A stretch of DNA of 64,000 nt from Mycolicibacterium iranicum (GTDB lineage: Bacteria > Actinomycetota > Actinomycetes > Mycobacteriales > Mycobacteriaceae), in assembly GCF_002101705.1 (NCBI RefSeq), contig NZ_LQPC01000028.1, positions 124,001-188,000 on the forward strand, written 5' to 3'. Below, piece by piece: positions 44,620-53,155 of the stretch; the first letter of the stretch is position 1; the number at the start of each line of letters is the position of its first letter. The notes beneath the pieces are model-generated. The model ran no database searches, had not been told where the DNA came from, and was given only the letters and a program-made list of their open reading frames with translations. A program made the translations under genes and the position numbers.

Positions 44620-45837
44620 ATGGTCAGTCGCGCAGCCGCCTTCGCCATCGCCGGGTCTGCCGGTGCCGCCACGCTCACGGCTGCCTCGGCGCCATCCCCG
44701 CTATATACCGATTACCAACGGCTCTGGGGCTTTTCGACATTCACGCTCACGGTCATTTTCGCCGTCTACGTTTTCGCCTTGATCACCGCGCTGCTGACCG
44801 TGGGTTCGCTCTCCGACCGGGTGGGACGGCGGCCGGTCGCCTCCGCAGCCCTCGTTCTTCTCGCCCTCGGCATGCTGCTGTTCGCTTCGGCCGGCGGTCC
44901 CGGGGGTCTGATGGCCGCGCGGATCGTCCAGGGTTCCGCCGTGGGGACAGCCACCGCCACCATGACGGCGATGATCATGGACACGGCACCGAACCGGCGA
45001 TCCGGCTCGACGGTGAGTAGCGCGGTCCCCGCGATGGGAATCGTGATCGGAGCGGCCCTGTCTGGCGCGCTCGTAGAATTTGCGCCTCACCCTCGAGAAC
45101 TCGTTTTCTGGCTCCTTGCCGGCACCCATCTGGTGCTGGCCGGGCTCGTCTGGCTGATCCCTGAAAACACCTCGGATACAACGACTGTGCGGGAATCAAT
45201 CGCGCGATCGCTGCTACCCAGCATCGGACTGCCGCCTCCCACGCGGCCGACCTTCTTCGCGCTCATTCCCTCGATCGGAGCAACCTGGGCGCTGGCAGGA
45301 CTCTACCTGTCGCTGGGGTCCTCGGTACTGCGCGAGATCCTCGGGGTGCGCAGTCATTTCGTGGTAGGCATCGTGATAGGCGTGTTCTTCGCTGCAGGGG
45401 TGTCCGGGACGGTGGTCTCCGTCGTCACACCGCCTCGTCTGCGCGAGTGGTTCGGGCATGGGACGCTTGCCGTCGGTGTCGTCGTCACGATCGCGGCAAT
45501 GGTGGTGGGCGCTCTGCCCTTCTATGTGATCGGTTCGGCGATTGCGGGTTTCGGTTTCGGAGCGGCGTTCGCGTCCGCCGTCGCCGCGGTCGGTGAGGTG
45601 GCGCCGGCCGCCCAGCGAGGACAGGTCTTCGCGACGATGTACCTTGTCAGCTATCTTGCGTTCAGCGTGCCCGCGCTCGCGGCGGGGCTTGCCGTCGAAC
45701 GGTTCGGGCTGGAGCCCACTGCGGTCGCGTACGGGGGGCTGGACGTTGCCCTGATCCTGATCGCCGTGGTGGCCGGAGTGGTTGTGGCGTCTGGGCGGCC
45801 GGCCAACATCTTACGTGCCGAGGCGAAGCCATGCTGA
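44620..45837 (+). CDS. MFS transporter (drug/metabolite exporter type)
   Basis: Membrane protein of 405 residues with about 12 helices. The MFS signature is visible as GSLSDRVGRRPVASAALV after the second helix. It starts at MVSRAAAFAI, with GGAACGAGG in front. Its stop overlaps the start of the following hydrolase gene (ATGCTGA), so the two are coupled. The divergent TetR suggests induced export of a toxic compound. The substrate is unknown. Confidence 0.85.
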   Translation: MVSRAAAFAIAGSAGAATLTAASAPSPLYTDYQRLWGFSTFTLTVIFAVYVFALITALLTVGSLSDRVGRRPVASAALVLLALGMLLFASAGGPGGLMAARIVQGSAVGTATATMTAMIMDTAPNRRSGSTVSSAVPAMGIVIGAALSGALVEFAPHPRELVFWLLAGTHLVLAGLVWLIPENTSDTTTVRESIARSLLPSIGLPPPTRPTFFALIPSIGATWALAGLYLSLGSSVLREILGVRSHFVVGIVIGVFFAAGVSGTVVSVVTPPRLREWFGHGTLAVGVVVTIAAMVVGALPFYVIGSAIAGFGFGAAFASAVAAVGEVAPAAQRGQVFATMYLVSYLAFSVPALAAGLAVERFGLEPTAVAYGGLDVALILIAVVAGVVVASGRPANILRAEAKPC

Positions 45838-46850
45838 CATCACGGACGTACCGCTCGTCGCGCCATACCACTAACTACCTCGAATGTGGCCCAGCCGACG
45901 GACCGCTGATCCTGTTCCTTCACGGGTGGCCGGCCACCGGCCTCATCTGGCGCGCGCAGCTCGAGGCGTTCGGTGCCGACGGCTGGCATTGCGTCGCACC
46001 GGATCTCCGGGGGTACGGCGGGTCGTCTGCTCCAGCGGACGTCGAGGCCTACACCGTCGAGGAGGTAGTGGCCGACATGCTTGAGCTGCACGATCATCTC
46101 GGCGGAGAGCCGGCGATCTGGGTCGGCCACGACTGGGGCAGCATCGTCGCCGGAGCCCTCGTCGCGCATCATCCCCGCCGCAGCCGTGGCCTCGTGCTCA
46201 CGTCCTGGGCATACTTCCCCGACGCCAACAGTCTTACCACCCTGGTCTCGCTGGTCGACAGGGAGATCTATCCCGCGGACCGTTACCCGGACGGACAGTG
46301 GGACTACTACCGTTACTACACAACGCATTTCGAGGCGGCCGTGGCTGATCTCGACGCCGACCGCGCCGCCACGCTGGCCGCGGTGTACCGACCGGGTAAC
46401 CCCGACGCGATCGGAGAGGTGTCACCGACAGCGATGGTTACGCGCAACGGTGGCCGCTTCGGCGCCGCGCACCGCGCCCCGCCGACCGAACCCGACCCGA
46501 CGCTCTGGCCGCAGGCTGACTTCGACGCTGTGGTCCAGGCGTTCGAGGCCCGCGGCTTCCGACCGCCGTGTGCCTGGTACCTGAACGATGAGGCCAACAT
46601 CGCGTACGCGCGCACAGCGCCCGATCGCGGCCGGCTGTCGATGCCGGTGCTCTTCGTCAACGGAGACTTCGATCAGATCTGCACCATCGTCGGCAACCGT
46701 CAGGGCGACCCGATGCGTGACGCATGCGCGGACCTCAGCGTGGTGAGCCTGCCCGCCGGGCATTGGCTGCCGCTGGAACGGAAAAACGAACACATCGAGG
46801 TGATCCGGGCATGGCTGCGCAGTGCTCTCCTGGACATGAATTCGCGCTAG
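45831..46850 (+). CDS. Alpha/beta hydrolase, epoxide hydrolase-like
   Basis: Protein of 339 residues. HGWPATGLIWRAQ carries the HGxP oxyanion motif of epoxide hydrolases, and the nucleophile elbow is GHDWGS, so the nucleophile is Asp as in epoxide hydrolases and dehalogenases. The catalytic His is in LPAGHWLPLE near residue 310. Its start overlaps the MFS gene, so both are probably under the divergent TetR. Co-regulation suggests the pair modifies and exports the same class of molecule. Confidence 0.83.
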   Translation: MLTSRTYRSSRHTTNYLECGPADGPLILFLHGWPATGLIWRAQLEAFGADGWHCVAPDLRGYGGSSAPADVEAYTVEEVVADMLELHDHLGGEPAIWVGHDWGSIVAGALVAHHPRRSRGLVLTSWAYFPDANSLTTLVSLVDREIYPADRYPDGQWDYYRYYTTHFEAAVADLDADRAATLAAVYRPGNPDAIGEVSPTAMVTRNGGRFGAAHRAPPTEPDPTLWPQADFDAVVQAFEARGFRPPCAWYLNDEANIAYARTAPDRGRLSMPVLFVNGDFDQICTIVGNRQGDPMRDACADLSVVSLPAGHWLPLERKNEHIEVIRAWLRSALLDMNSR

Positions 46851-46892
46851 GACAGCTAGCGCGACAAGCGCAACGCCGGTAGCGTTGTCGCT

Positions 46893-47138
46893 GTGACCGT
46901 GGAAAAAGTCTCCAGCACCGAAGCCAAGAATCGACTCAATGCATTGCTGGCTGACGTCGAGCGCACCGGCAAGACGGTGATCATCACCAACCACGGTCGC
47001 GATGTGGCGCGCCTCGTGTCGGCCACCCCTACACTGCGCACCTTTGGTCAGCTGCCGAAGCTGTCGGTGCCAGACGATTTCGACGAACCGCTGCCCGACG
47101 ACGAGCTGGCCCGCTTCTACGGTGACGAGGGCTCGTGA
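46893..47138 (+). CDS. Phd/YefM-type antitoxin
   Basis: Protein of 81 residues, opening MTVEKVSSTEAKNRLNALLA, the usual Phd/YefM N-terminus that forms the DNA-binding dimer, followed by VIITNHGRDVARLV. The acidic C-terminus (DDFDEPLPDDELARFY) is the part that typically wraps the toxin. GTG start. Its end overlaps the toxin start (GTGA). It is expected to neutralise the PIN toxin and repress the pair. Confidence 0.88.
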   Translation: MTVEKVSSTEAKNRLNALLADVERTGKTVIITNHGRDVARLVSATPTLRTFGQLPKLSVPDDFDEPLPDDELARFYGDEGS

Positions 47139-47524
47139 ATATCCTGCTCGACACCCACACGCTGCTTTGGCTCGTGAGTCAGCCCAGTGCCGTGGATTCC
47201 GAGGTACTCGACCAGCTAGCCGATCCCGCCAACACGGTGTCTGTCAGCGCTGCGTCGGCGTGGGAGATCGCCATCAAGACCCGCCTCGGCCGCCTGGAGG
47301 GCTCCACCTTGCTGGCGACGTGGGCGGGTCAGCTGGAAGCCATGCGCGTGGATGATCTACCGATCGACTCGGATGACGCGATCCTCGCCGGTCGGTTGCC
47401 CTGGCAGCATCGCGATCCTTTTGATCGGGTCATCGTTGCCCAAGCGCTGCGTCGCAACCTCACAATTGCCACTCGCGATGCGAAGATTCTCGACTCGGCC
47501 CTCACCCCGACCCTGAAGGCGTAA
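47135..47524 (+). CDS. PIN-domain toxin (VapC-like ribonuclease)
   Basis: Protein of 129 residues. The acidic metal-binding residues of PIN nucleases are in place: Asp6 in LLDTHTLLW, Glu44 in SAWEIAIKTRLG, Asp94/Asp97 in HRDPFDRVIVAQA and Asp115 in TRDAKI. This is the subgroup usually paired with Phd-type antitoxins. It would cleave RNA when free. GTG start overlapping the antitoxin gene; the two form a complete module. Confidence 0.9.
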   Translation: MNILLDTHTLLWLVSQPSAVDSEVLDQLADPANTVSVSAASAWEIAIKTRLGRLEGSTLLATWAGQLEAMRVDDLPIDSDDAILAGRLPWQHRDPFDRVIVAQALRRNLTIATRDAKILDSALTPTLKA

Positions 47525-47700
47525 AGCAAGCGCGGCACCCCTCGTTCAACCCTGGGATGCCTCGAAATCTCGATAGCGGTAGTCGGTGTCAATCGGCGAG
47601 CCGTCGCGTCGTTGTGCGGGCATCTTCCGTAGCTCCAACGCCTGCTCACCGAGAGTCGCCCGAATCAGCGTGCGCCACAGCGGTCGACGCTAGGGAATCC

Positions 47701-48624
47701 CTATGGCTGCGAATCGGATTCGGAGGACCGAAGGTCGGCGAGGGTTTCGCGCGCGAGCCGGGCCAGTTCCTTCGTCGCCGGCGACAGGATCGCCGACTGC
47801 TTCTGGATGAGCGCGACCGTATCGTAGAGCGGTTCCTCCAGTGGCAGGTACATGACACCGGGGGGTGCGATCGTGGACGCAGCGACGGCCTTCGACACGA
47901 TCGTCTCGCCGGCGCCCGCCGCGACCAGATCGAGTGCGGTGTCGACCTGTTCGACCTCGATCACGGGCTCAAGCGCGAGGCCCCGCAACAGTGCGCGCTC
48001 CGCCAGCTGGCGGCGAGTGGGATCCCGCCATCCCGCGTGCGCGTCGTAGAGAATCAGCTTTGCCGCCGCGATGTCCTCGATGGATACGGGACCGGTCCGC
48101 CACGGGTACGACGTCGCGTACACCACCTCGTCCCTCAGCAACGGCGTCACCGAGAGTTCGTGCGTGTCGACGGGCAGTACCACCAACCCGGCCTCGAGGG
48201 CGCCGTCGCGAACCAGGTCGGCGACGTCGGCAGAGTTGACGCCGATGACACGGAGTCGCACGTTGGGGTAACGCGCGTGAAACGACGTCAGCAGATCCGC
48301 CATCGCGTAGAACTTGGCGTTGCGCAGCAATCCGATCGACGCCACGCCGCCCTGCAGACCGGTGACCGCCTTCAAGGCCCGGTCGGCGCCATCGGCCGAC
48401 GCCAACGTCTGCTCGGCCAGTGGCATCAGCTCCTCGCCGGGGGTGGTGAGAATCAACCGGCGCGGGCCACGAACGAAAAGCGGTGTGCCGTATTGCTGTT
48501 CAATACGGCGAATGGTTTCGGAGACGGTGGGTTGTGACATGTGCAGCTGCTTGGCGGCCGCCGTGAAAGAACCGCATTGCGCCGCCGTAACGAACACGCG
48601 TAGCTGAACGAGCGACAGCGACAT
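47701..48624 (-). CDS. LysR-family transcriptional regulator
   Basis: Regulator of 307 residues. The N-terminal helix-turn-helix spans about 5-60 (LVQLRVFVTAAQCGSFTAAA, then HMSQPTVSETIRRIEQQYG), followed by a periplasmic-binding-like effector domain. The ATG giving MSLSLVQLR is the canonical LTTR start. It is divergent from the APC permease across 103 bp, so it most likely activates the permease/HisD-like/nitrilase genes in response to a pathway compound. Confidence 0.9.
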   Translation of the reverse strand: MSLSLVQLRVFVTAAQCGSFTAAAKQLHMSQPTVSETIRRIEQQYGTPLFVRGPRRLILTTPGEELMPLAEQTLASADGADRALKAVTGLQGGVASIGLLRNAKFYAMADLLTSFHARYPNVRLRVIGVNSADVADLVRDGALEAGLVVLPVDTHELSVTPLLRDEVVYATSYPWRTGPVSIEDIAAAKLILYDAHAGWRDPTRRQLAERALLRGLALEPVIEVEQVDTALDLVAAGAGETIVSKAVAASTIAPPGVMYLPLEEPLYDTVALIQKQSAILSPATKELARLARETLADLRSSESDSQP

Positions 48625-48727
48625 AGCTAAACACGATAGCAGTCCTCGGTTTTCACAAGGTTGTCCTCTTGCTCGGCCGTCCATACGCTGAGCCCAATCC
48701 GCAAGTGCCAATCCAGGAGGATCACCC

Positions 48728-50218
48728 ATGGAAACCTCGGAGGAGGAGGACCGCCAGCTCGGCGAACTGGGCTACACCCAGAAGCTCAGCCGCTCGGTGG
48801 GAGGAGTGTCGTCGTTCTTCCTCGGCTTCTCGGTCATCAGCGCCACGACGGCGGTGTTCTCCGGGTTCGGATTCGGGCTGAGCACGGCGGGCCCGGCCTT
48901 CGTGTGGACCTTCCCTCTCGCGGTCGCCGTCTTTTTCGTGTGGGCGTTGATTGCCGCCGACCTGGTGGTCAAACTGCCGCTCGCGGGATACGCATATCAG
49001 TGGACCAGTCGGCTCGTCAGCCCTCACCTGGGGTGGTTCACCGGTTTTGCCGGCGCGGTCGGATTCATCAGTGGCTTCACCGGCGTCGCGTTCGTGATGT
49101 CCGGATACATCGGCAGTCTGTTGGGCATCGAGATGAGCACGCCTGCACAGATATTCACGTCGATCGCCGTCGTGCTGCTGTGCGTGTTGATCAACGTGTA
49201 CGGGGTGCGGCTCGCGACCATGCTCAACAACATCGGCGTGGCCCTGGAACTGGTCGTGACGATCGGCGCGACGGCGTTCATCGCCATCGTTGCTTTTTTC
49301 ATCTCCGATGAGCACCAGGGGATCGAGTTCCTCTTCTCCGGCGCCGCAGGCGATTCCACGTCGCCTTACGTCATCGTGTGGCTGACCGCCAGTCTCGGTT
49401 GCATCTTCGGGCTGCTGGGTGTCGAGGCGGCGGCCGACGTCGCGGAGGAGACGAAGAACGCCCGCCGCACCATCCCGCGCACGATGTTCCTCGCCCTCGG
49501 GGTGGCGTCGGCGATCGAGTTCTTCATGTACATCGTGTTCCTCTTGGTGATCAAGGATCCGGCCACACTGTCTGACAGCGCGTCGCCGATCACCGACCTG
49601 TTCGCCCAGCAGGTGTCGCCGTGGTTCTCGAAGTTTGTGATCGCGTTGGCGTTGACGAACATCCTCGTCTGCGTCCTCGCGAGCATGCTGGTTGCCACGC
49701 GCCTGGTGTACGCCTTGGGCCGAGACAACATGCTTCCCGGCTCCCGGGTACTGCGACAAGTCTCCGCCACGCACAAGGTGCCGACGTACGCCGTGTGGGC
49801 GACGGGACTGGTCTCGCTCGCGCTACTGCTGTCAGCGCTGGCCAACGAGCAGACCTTCTCCTACATCATCGGAATGTCGGCGCTCGGATTCTTCGGCGTC
49901 TACCTGCTTACGACGGCCGGACTCGTCGTCGCCAACGCCCGCAAGCGGATCCCGCAGGGCGCGGAGGGAGTCTTCGACCTCGGCCGAATGCGCTTGCCCG
50001 TTTACGTCCTTGGTCTCGTGGTGTTCGGCTCGGTGATGTCCGCGCTCCTGTTCCTACCCGACTTCCGGGCCAACGCCATCGTGTTCGTCGTGACGATGGG
50101 GCTGGCCGCCGTCTGGTGGCTCGTCGTCCTGAGAGGACGCATCGCCCGCGCCGAGGCAGGGCCGAAGTACGCTCTGGCGACCTCGGAACGGCAGGACGCA
50201 GCGGCTGTGACGTCCTGA
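48728..50218 (+). CDS. APC-superfamily amino acid/amine permease
   Basis: Membrane protein of 496 residues with 12 predicted helices. SSFFLGFSVISATTAVFSGF and LPLAGYAYQWTSRLV are characteristic of the APC family's first and third helices. It imports an amino acid, amine or related cation; the substrate is not evident. AGGAGG precedes the ATG. It is the first gene of a plus-strand group with the HisD-like and nitrilase genes, although a hairpin separates them. Confidence 0.9.
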   Translation: METSEEEDRQLGELGYTQKLSRSVGGVSSFFLGFSVISATTAVFSGFGFGLSTAGPAFVWTFPLAVAVFFVWALIAADLVVKLPLAGYAYQWTSRLVSPHLGWFTGFAGAVGFISGFTGVAFVMSGYIGSLLGIEMSTPAQIFTSIAVVLLCVLINVYGVRLATMLNNIGVALELVVTIGATAFIAIVAFFISDEHQGIEFLFSGAAGDSTSPYVIVWLTASLGCIFGLLGVEAAADVAEETKNARRTIPRTMFLALGVASAIEFFMYIVFLLVIKDPATLSDSASPITDLFAQQVSPWFSKFVIALALTNILVCVLASMLVATRLVYALGRDNMLPGSRVLRQVSATHKVPTYAVWATGLVSLALLLSALANEQTFSYIIGMSALGFFGVYLLTTAGLVVANARKRIPQGAEGVFDLGRMRLPVYVLGLVVFGSVMSALLFLPDFRANAIVFVVTMGLAAVWWLVVLRGRIARAEAGPKYALATSERQDAAAVTS

Positions 50219-50239
50219 GGTCTATTTATCACCACCGTT

Positions 50240-50270
50240 GAGACCAGGGCCCGAATCGGGTCTTGGTCTC
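50240..50270 (+). terminator. Hairpin after the APC permease gene
   Basis: A 14-bp stem (GAGACCAGGGCCCG / CGGGTCTTGGTCTC, two G-T-type mismatches) with a 3-nt loop, 21 nt after the permease stop. It may reduce read-through into the HisD-like gene. Confidence 0.5.
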
Positions 50271-50380
50271 GACGCGTTTCCGGCTCACACGCAATGCGGC
50301 GGACACATAGGCCAAACCTTTGACACATACCGGAAATCACTGCCTGGTCCGCCGGTTGGTGAGTGCCTAGCGTGAGTGTC

Positions 50381-51715
50381 ATGCGCTACTCGACTCTTCT
50401 CCTCGACCGCCTGCAGGGCAGATTTCGGCACCTCAAGCGCCCGCTCGTGGACGCGCCCGCCGCGCAGCGGGACCCGGCCGTGATCGACACCGTCACCACC
50501 ATGCTCCGCGACATCGAGGCCAGGGGGCTCGACGCCGTGCGCGATTTCAGCCGAGCGCTCGACCACGATGACCGCCATGACTTCGAACTGTCGCCGCGCG
50601 ACATCGCCACGAGCGGCGACCGTCTGCCACCCGACCTGCGGGAAGCGATCGAACTGGGTTCGACGCGCACCAGCGCGTTCGCGCGTGAACAGCGTTCGCA
50701 CCTCGTCGGATTCGAGACCGAGCTGTGCCCCGGACTGGTCACGGGAACCCGCTACGTCCCCGTGGCGCGCGTGGGTGCCTACCTGCCCGCCGGCCGCTTC
50801 CCGCTGACCGCGTCGGCGTTCATGACGGTAGGGGTTGCGAAGGTGGCTGGCGTGTCGACGGTGGTCGCCTGTACCCCACCCCAACCCGACGGCAGCGCCA
50901 ACGACGCGGTCGTCTACGCGGCACACGTGTCGGGAGTCGATCGCGTCTTCGTGCTCGGAGGCGTGCAGGCGCTGGCCGCCATGGCGTTCGGGCTGCTCGG
51001 CGAGCTCCCCGTTGACATGCTCGTCGGCGCGGGCAACGCCTACGTCGCCGAGGCGAAGCGACAGCTGTTCGGCACGGTGGCGATCGACCTGCTGGCCGGT
51101 CCCTCGGAGGTCGCCGTGCTGTCCGACGAGACGGCCGACCCCGAGATCGTTGCCGCCGATCTGCTCGGACAGGCCGAGCACGGCACGAATTCGCCTGCCG
51201 CCCTTGTCACTACGTCCGAAGAGCATGGGCGCGCGGTGATCGCGGCGGTGGAGCGGCAGCTCGAAGGCCTGTCCACCGAGCCGATCGCCGGACCTGCGTG
51301 GCGGGACTTCGGCATGGTGACGGTCGCCGACGATCGCGAGACCGCCGCGCTGCTGATGGACGACCTCGCGCCGGAGCACCTGGAGGTCATCACCGCCGAC
51401 GACGATTGGTATCACGACCGGTTGCAGAACTACGGGTCCATCTTCCTCGGCCCGTGGAGCACGGTCGCGTACTCCGACAAGGGCATGGCCGGCACCAATC
51501 ACGTCCTCCCGACGGCGGGCGGCGCGAAGCACAGTGCGGGACTGTCGGTGTCGCGGTACCTCAAGCCGCTGACCTTTCAGCGCGTCACCCGAGAAGCCAC
51601 GCCGGCGCTCGCCAACGCCGTCGCGGTCATCTCCGATTCCGAGGGGATGGCCGCCCACAGCGCGACTGCCACGCGCAGACTTGCCCGCTACGCCGAGACC
51701 GTGGGTGCGGAGTAG
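50381..51715 (+). CDS. HisD-family dehydrogenase (histidinol / sulfopropanediol dehydrogenase-like)
   Basis: NAD-dependent zinc dehydrogenase of 444 residues. Family landmarks are VGAYLPAGRFPLTASAFM, VDMLVGAGNAYVAEAKRQLFG, LLAGPSEVAVL, GQAEHGTNSPAAL with the metal-binding Gln and His, and NHVLPTAGGAKHSAGL. It is not in a his operon, and its partners are a permease and a nitrilase, so it is probably a catabolic paralogue such as HpsN. The ATG giving MRYSTLLL is chosen; in-frame GTGs lie 6 and 18 nt upstream. The exact alcohol substrate is unknown. Confidence 0.82.
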   Translation: MRYSTLLLDRLQGRFRHLKRPLVDAPAAQRDPAVIDTVTTMLRDIEARGLDAVRDFSRALDHDDRHDFELSPRDIATSGDRLPPDLREAIELGSTRTSAFAREQRSHLVGFETELCPGLVTGTRYVPVARVGAYLPAGRFPLTASAFMTVGVAKVAGVSTVVACTPPQPDGSANDAVVYAAHVSGVDRVFVLGGVQALAAMAFGLLGELPVDMLVGAGNAYVAEAKRQLFGTVAIDLLAGPSEVAVLSDETADPEIVAADLLGQAEHGTNSPAALVTTSEEHGRAVIAAVERQLEGLSTEPIAGPAWRDFGMVTVADDRETAALLMDDLAPEHLEVITADDDWYHDRLQNYGSIFLGPWSTVAYSDKGMAGTNHVLPTAGGAKHSAGLSVSRYLKPLTFQRVTREATPALANAVAVISDSEGMAAHSATATRRLARYAETVGAE

Positions 51716-51728
51716 GAGGATGGGCGAC

Positions 51729-52679
51729 ATGGATCAGACTCTGGTTGTCGGCGCCGTCCAGATGGCACCGGTCTTCCTCGACCGCGCGGCCACACTCGAC
51801 AAAGTCGAACGGTACATCGACGAGGCCGGCGCGAGCGGCTGCCGTCTCGTCGCGTTCGGGGAGACGCTGGTACCCGGCTACCCGTTCTGGCTGGGGCGTA
51901 CGGACGGGGCGAGATTCAATTCCGATCTCCAGCGGGAGATCCACTCGCTCTACCTACGCGAAGCGGTACAGATCGAGGCCGGCCATCTCGACGGCGTGCG
52001 AGACGCCGCGCGACGCAACGGTACGGCGGTCGTGCTCGGCGTCGCCGAGCGCCCCGCCGACCGCGGCGGCCACAGCATCTACTGTTCGGCAGTGACGATC
52101 GACGCGCGCGGAGAGGTGGCGTCCGTACACCGAAAGCTCACTCCCACTTACGAAGAGCGACTGAGCTGGGCCAGCGGTGACGGCCACGGACTCGTCACGC
52201 ACGAGCTGTCGCCTTTCACCCTCGGCTCGCTCAACTGCTGGGAGAACTGGATGCCGTTGTCGCGTACCGCGCTGTACTCGCAGGGCGAGGACCTGCACGT
52301 CGCGCTATGGCCGGGCGATGTGTACGACACCGCGGACGCCACCCGGTTCATTGCGCTCGAGTCGCGGTCCTACGTCATCTCCGTGTCCGGCGTACTGCGC
52401 CGCGAGCACATCCCCGACTTCATGCCGGGCGCGGACATGATGCGCGCGGCGAGCGACGAGCAGATCAGCACCGGCGGGACGTGCATCGCCGCGCCCGACG
52501 GGAGCTGGTTGGTCGAACCGATCGCCGACACCGAGGGCTTGACGGTCGCGACGCTTGACCACGGTCAGGTGCGCCGTGAGCGCCAAAACTTCGATCCCTC
52601 AGGCCATTACGGTCGTCCCGACGTGACGAGACTCGTCGTCGATCGACGGCGGCAGGCGCTGACGGCATTTACAGACTGA
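51729..52679 (+). CDS. Nitrilase (aliphatic type)
   Basis: Carbon-nitrogen hydrolase of 316 residues. The catalytic triad is Glu45 in FGETLVPGYPFW, Lys136 in HRKLTPTYEE and Cys170 in GSLNCWENWMPL. These contexts are those of true nitrilases that turn nitriles into acids and ammonia, rather than amidases. The ATG chosen lies 8 nt after AGGAGGA; another ATG 9 nt upstream is inside that element. It begins 13 nt after the HisD-like stop, so the two are co-translated. Confidence 0.9.
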   Translation: MDQTLVVGAVQMAPVFLDRAATLDKVERYIDEAGASGCRLVAFGETLVPGYPFWLGRTDGARFNSDLQREIHSLYLREAVQIEAGHLDGVRDAARRNGTAVVLGVAERPADRGGHSIYCSAVTIDARGEVASVHRKLTPTYEERLSWASGDGHGLVTHELSPFTLGSLNCWENWMPLSRTALYSQGEDLHVALWPGDVYDTADATRFIALESRSYVISVSGVLRREHIPDFMPGADMMRAASDEQISTGGTCIAAPDGSWLVEPIADTEGLTVATLDHGQVRRERQNFDPSGHYGRPDVTRLVVDRRRQALTAFTD

Positions 52680-52711
52680 CCTGCGGGGTGCCACGCCTGG
52701 CGATGTATGGC

Positions 52712-53155
52712 TCATCGGCGTCGACGCGATAGCGCGGAGATCGCATACCACAGCGGCACACTCGCCCACACTAGCGCCAGTGATACGCCCAACCCGAGTG
52801 GGTAATCGCGGTCCAGAACGCTCGGGTTGTCGGGCTTGGCTCCCGGCGTGTCGAAGACGGGGATGGCGAGTAGTACCAGGGTGATTGAGCACATCGCGGC
52901 GACGGCGACCGGTGGCCACCAGCGTCCTTTGATCAGCCGCCGGGATGTGTACCCGAGGGCGGCAGTCAACGGTGCGAACACGAAGTCGTGGATGATCACG
53001 CCCGCCGCCGCCCACACGGCGATACGCAACAGTGCGTCCGTGGGAAATTCCCAAAGCTGCCACGCGCCGTAGCCGCCGATGGCGACGCCCATCGCCACCA
53101 AAGCCCACCGAAGGGTCCTCACCCCGGCAGTCGGTGCGTCCGTCACCTCGGTCAT
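52712..53155 (-). CDS. Small four-helix membrane protein
   Basis: Protein of 147 residues with four hydrophobic segments (about 14-34, 45-65, 84-101 and 122-140) and a conserved-looking AGVIIHDFVFAPL. The ATG overlaps the stop of the upstream molybdopterin fusion gene (ATGA), so it is probably co-translated with it and may be a membrane partner. No family was recognised. Confidence 0.7.
   Translation of the reverse strand: MTEVTDAPTAGVRTLRWALVAMGVAIGGYGAWQLWEFPTDALLRIAVWAAAGVIIHDFVFAPLTAALGYTSRRLIKGRWWPPVAVAAMCSITLVLLAIPVFDTPGAKPDNPSVLDRDYPLGLGVSLALVWASVPLWYAISALSRRRR

Noticed and set aside
50285..51730. Minus-strand open frame of 481 codons
   Set aside because: It is antisense to the HisD-like gene, whose metal-binding and substrate motifs are intact.
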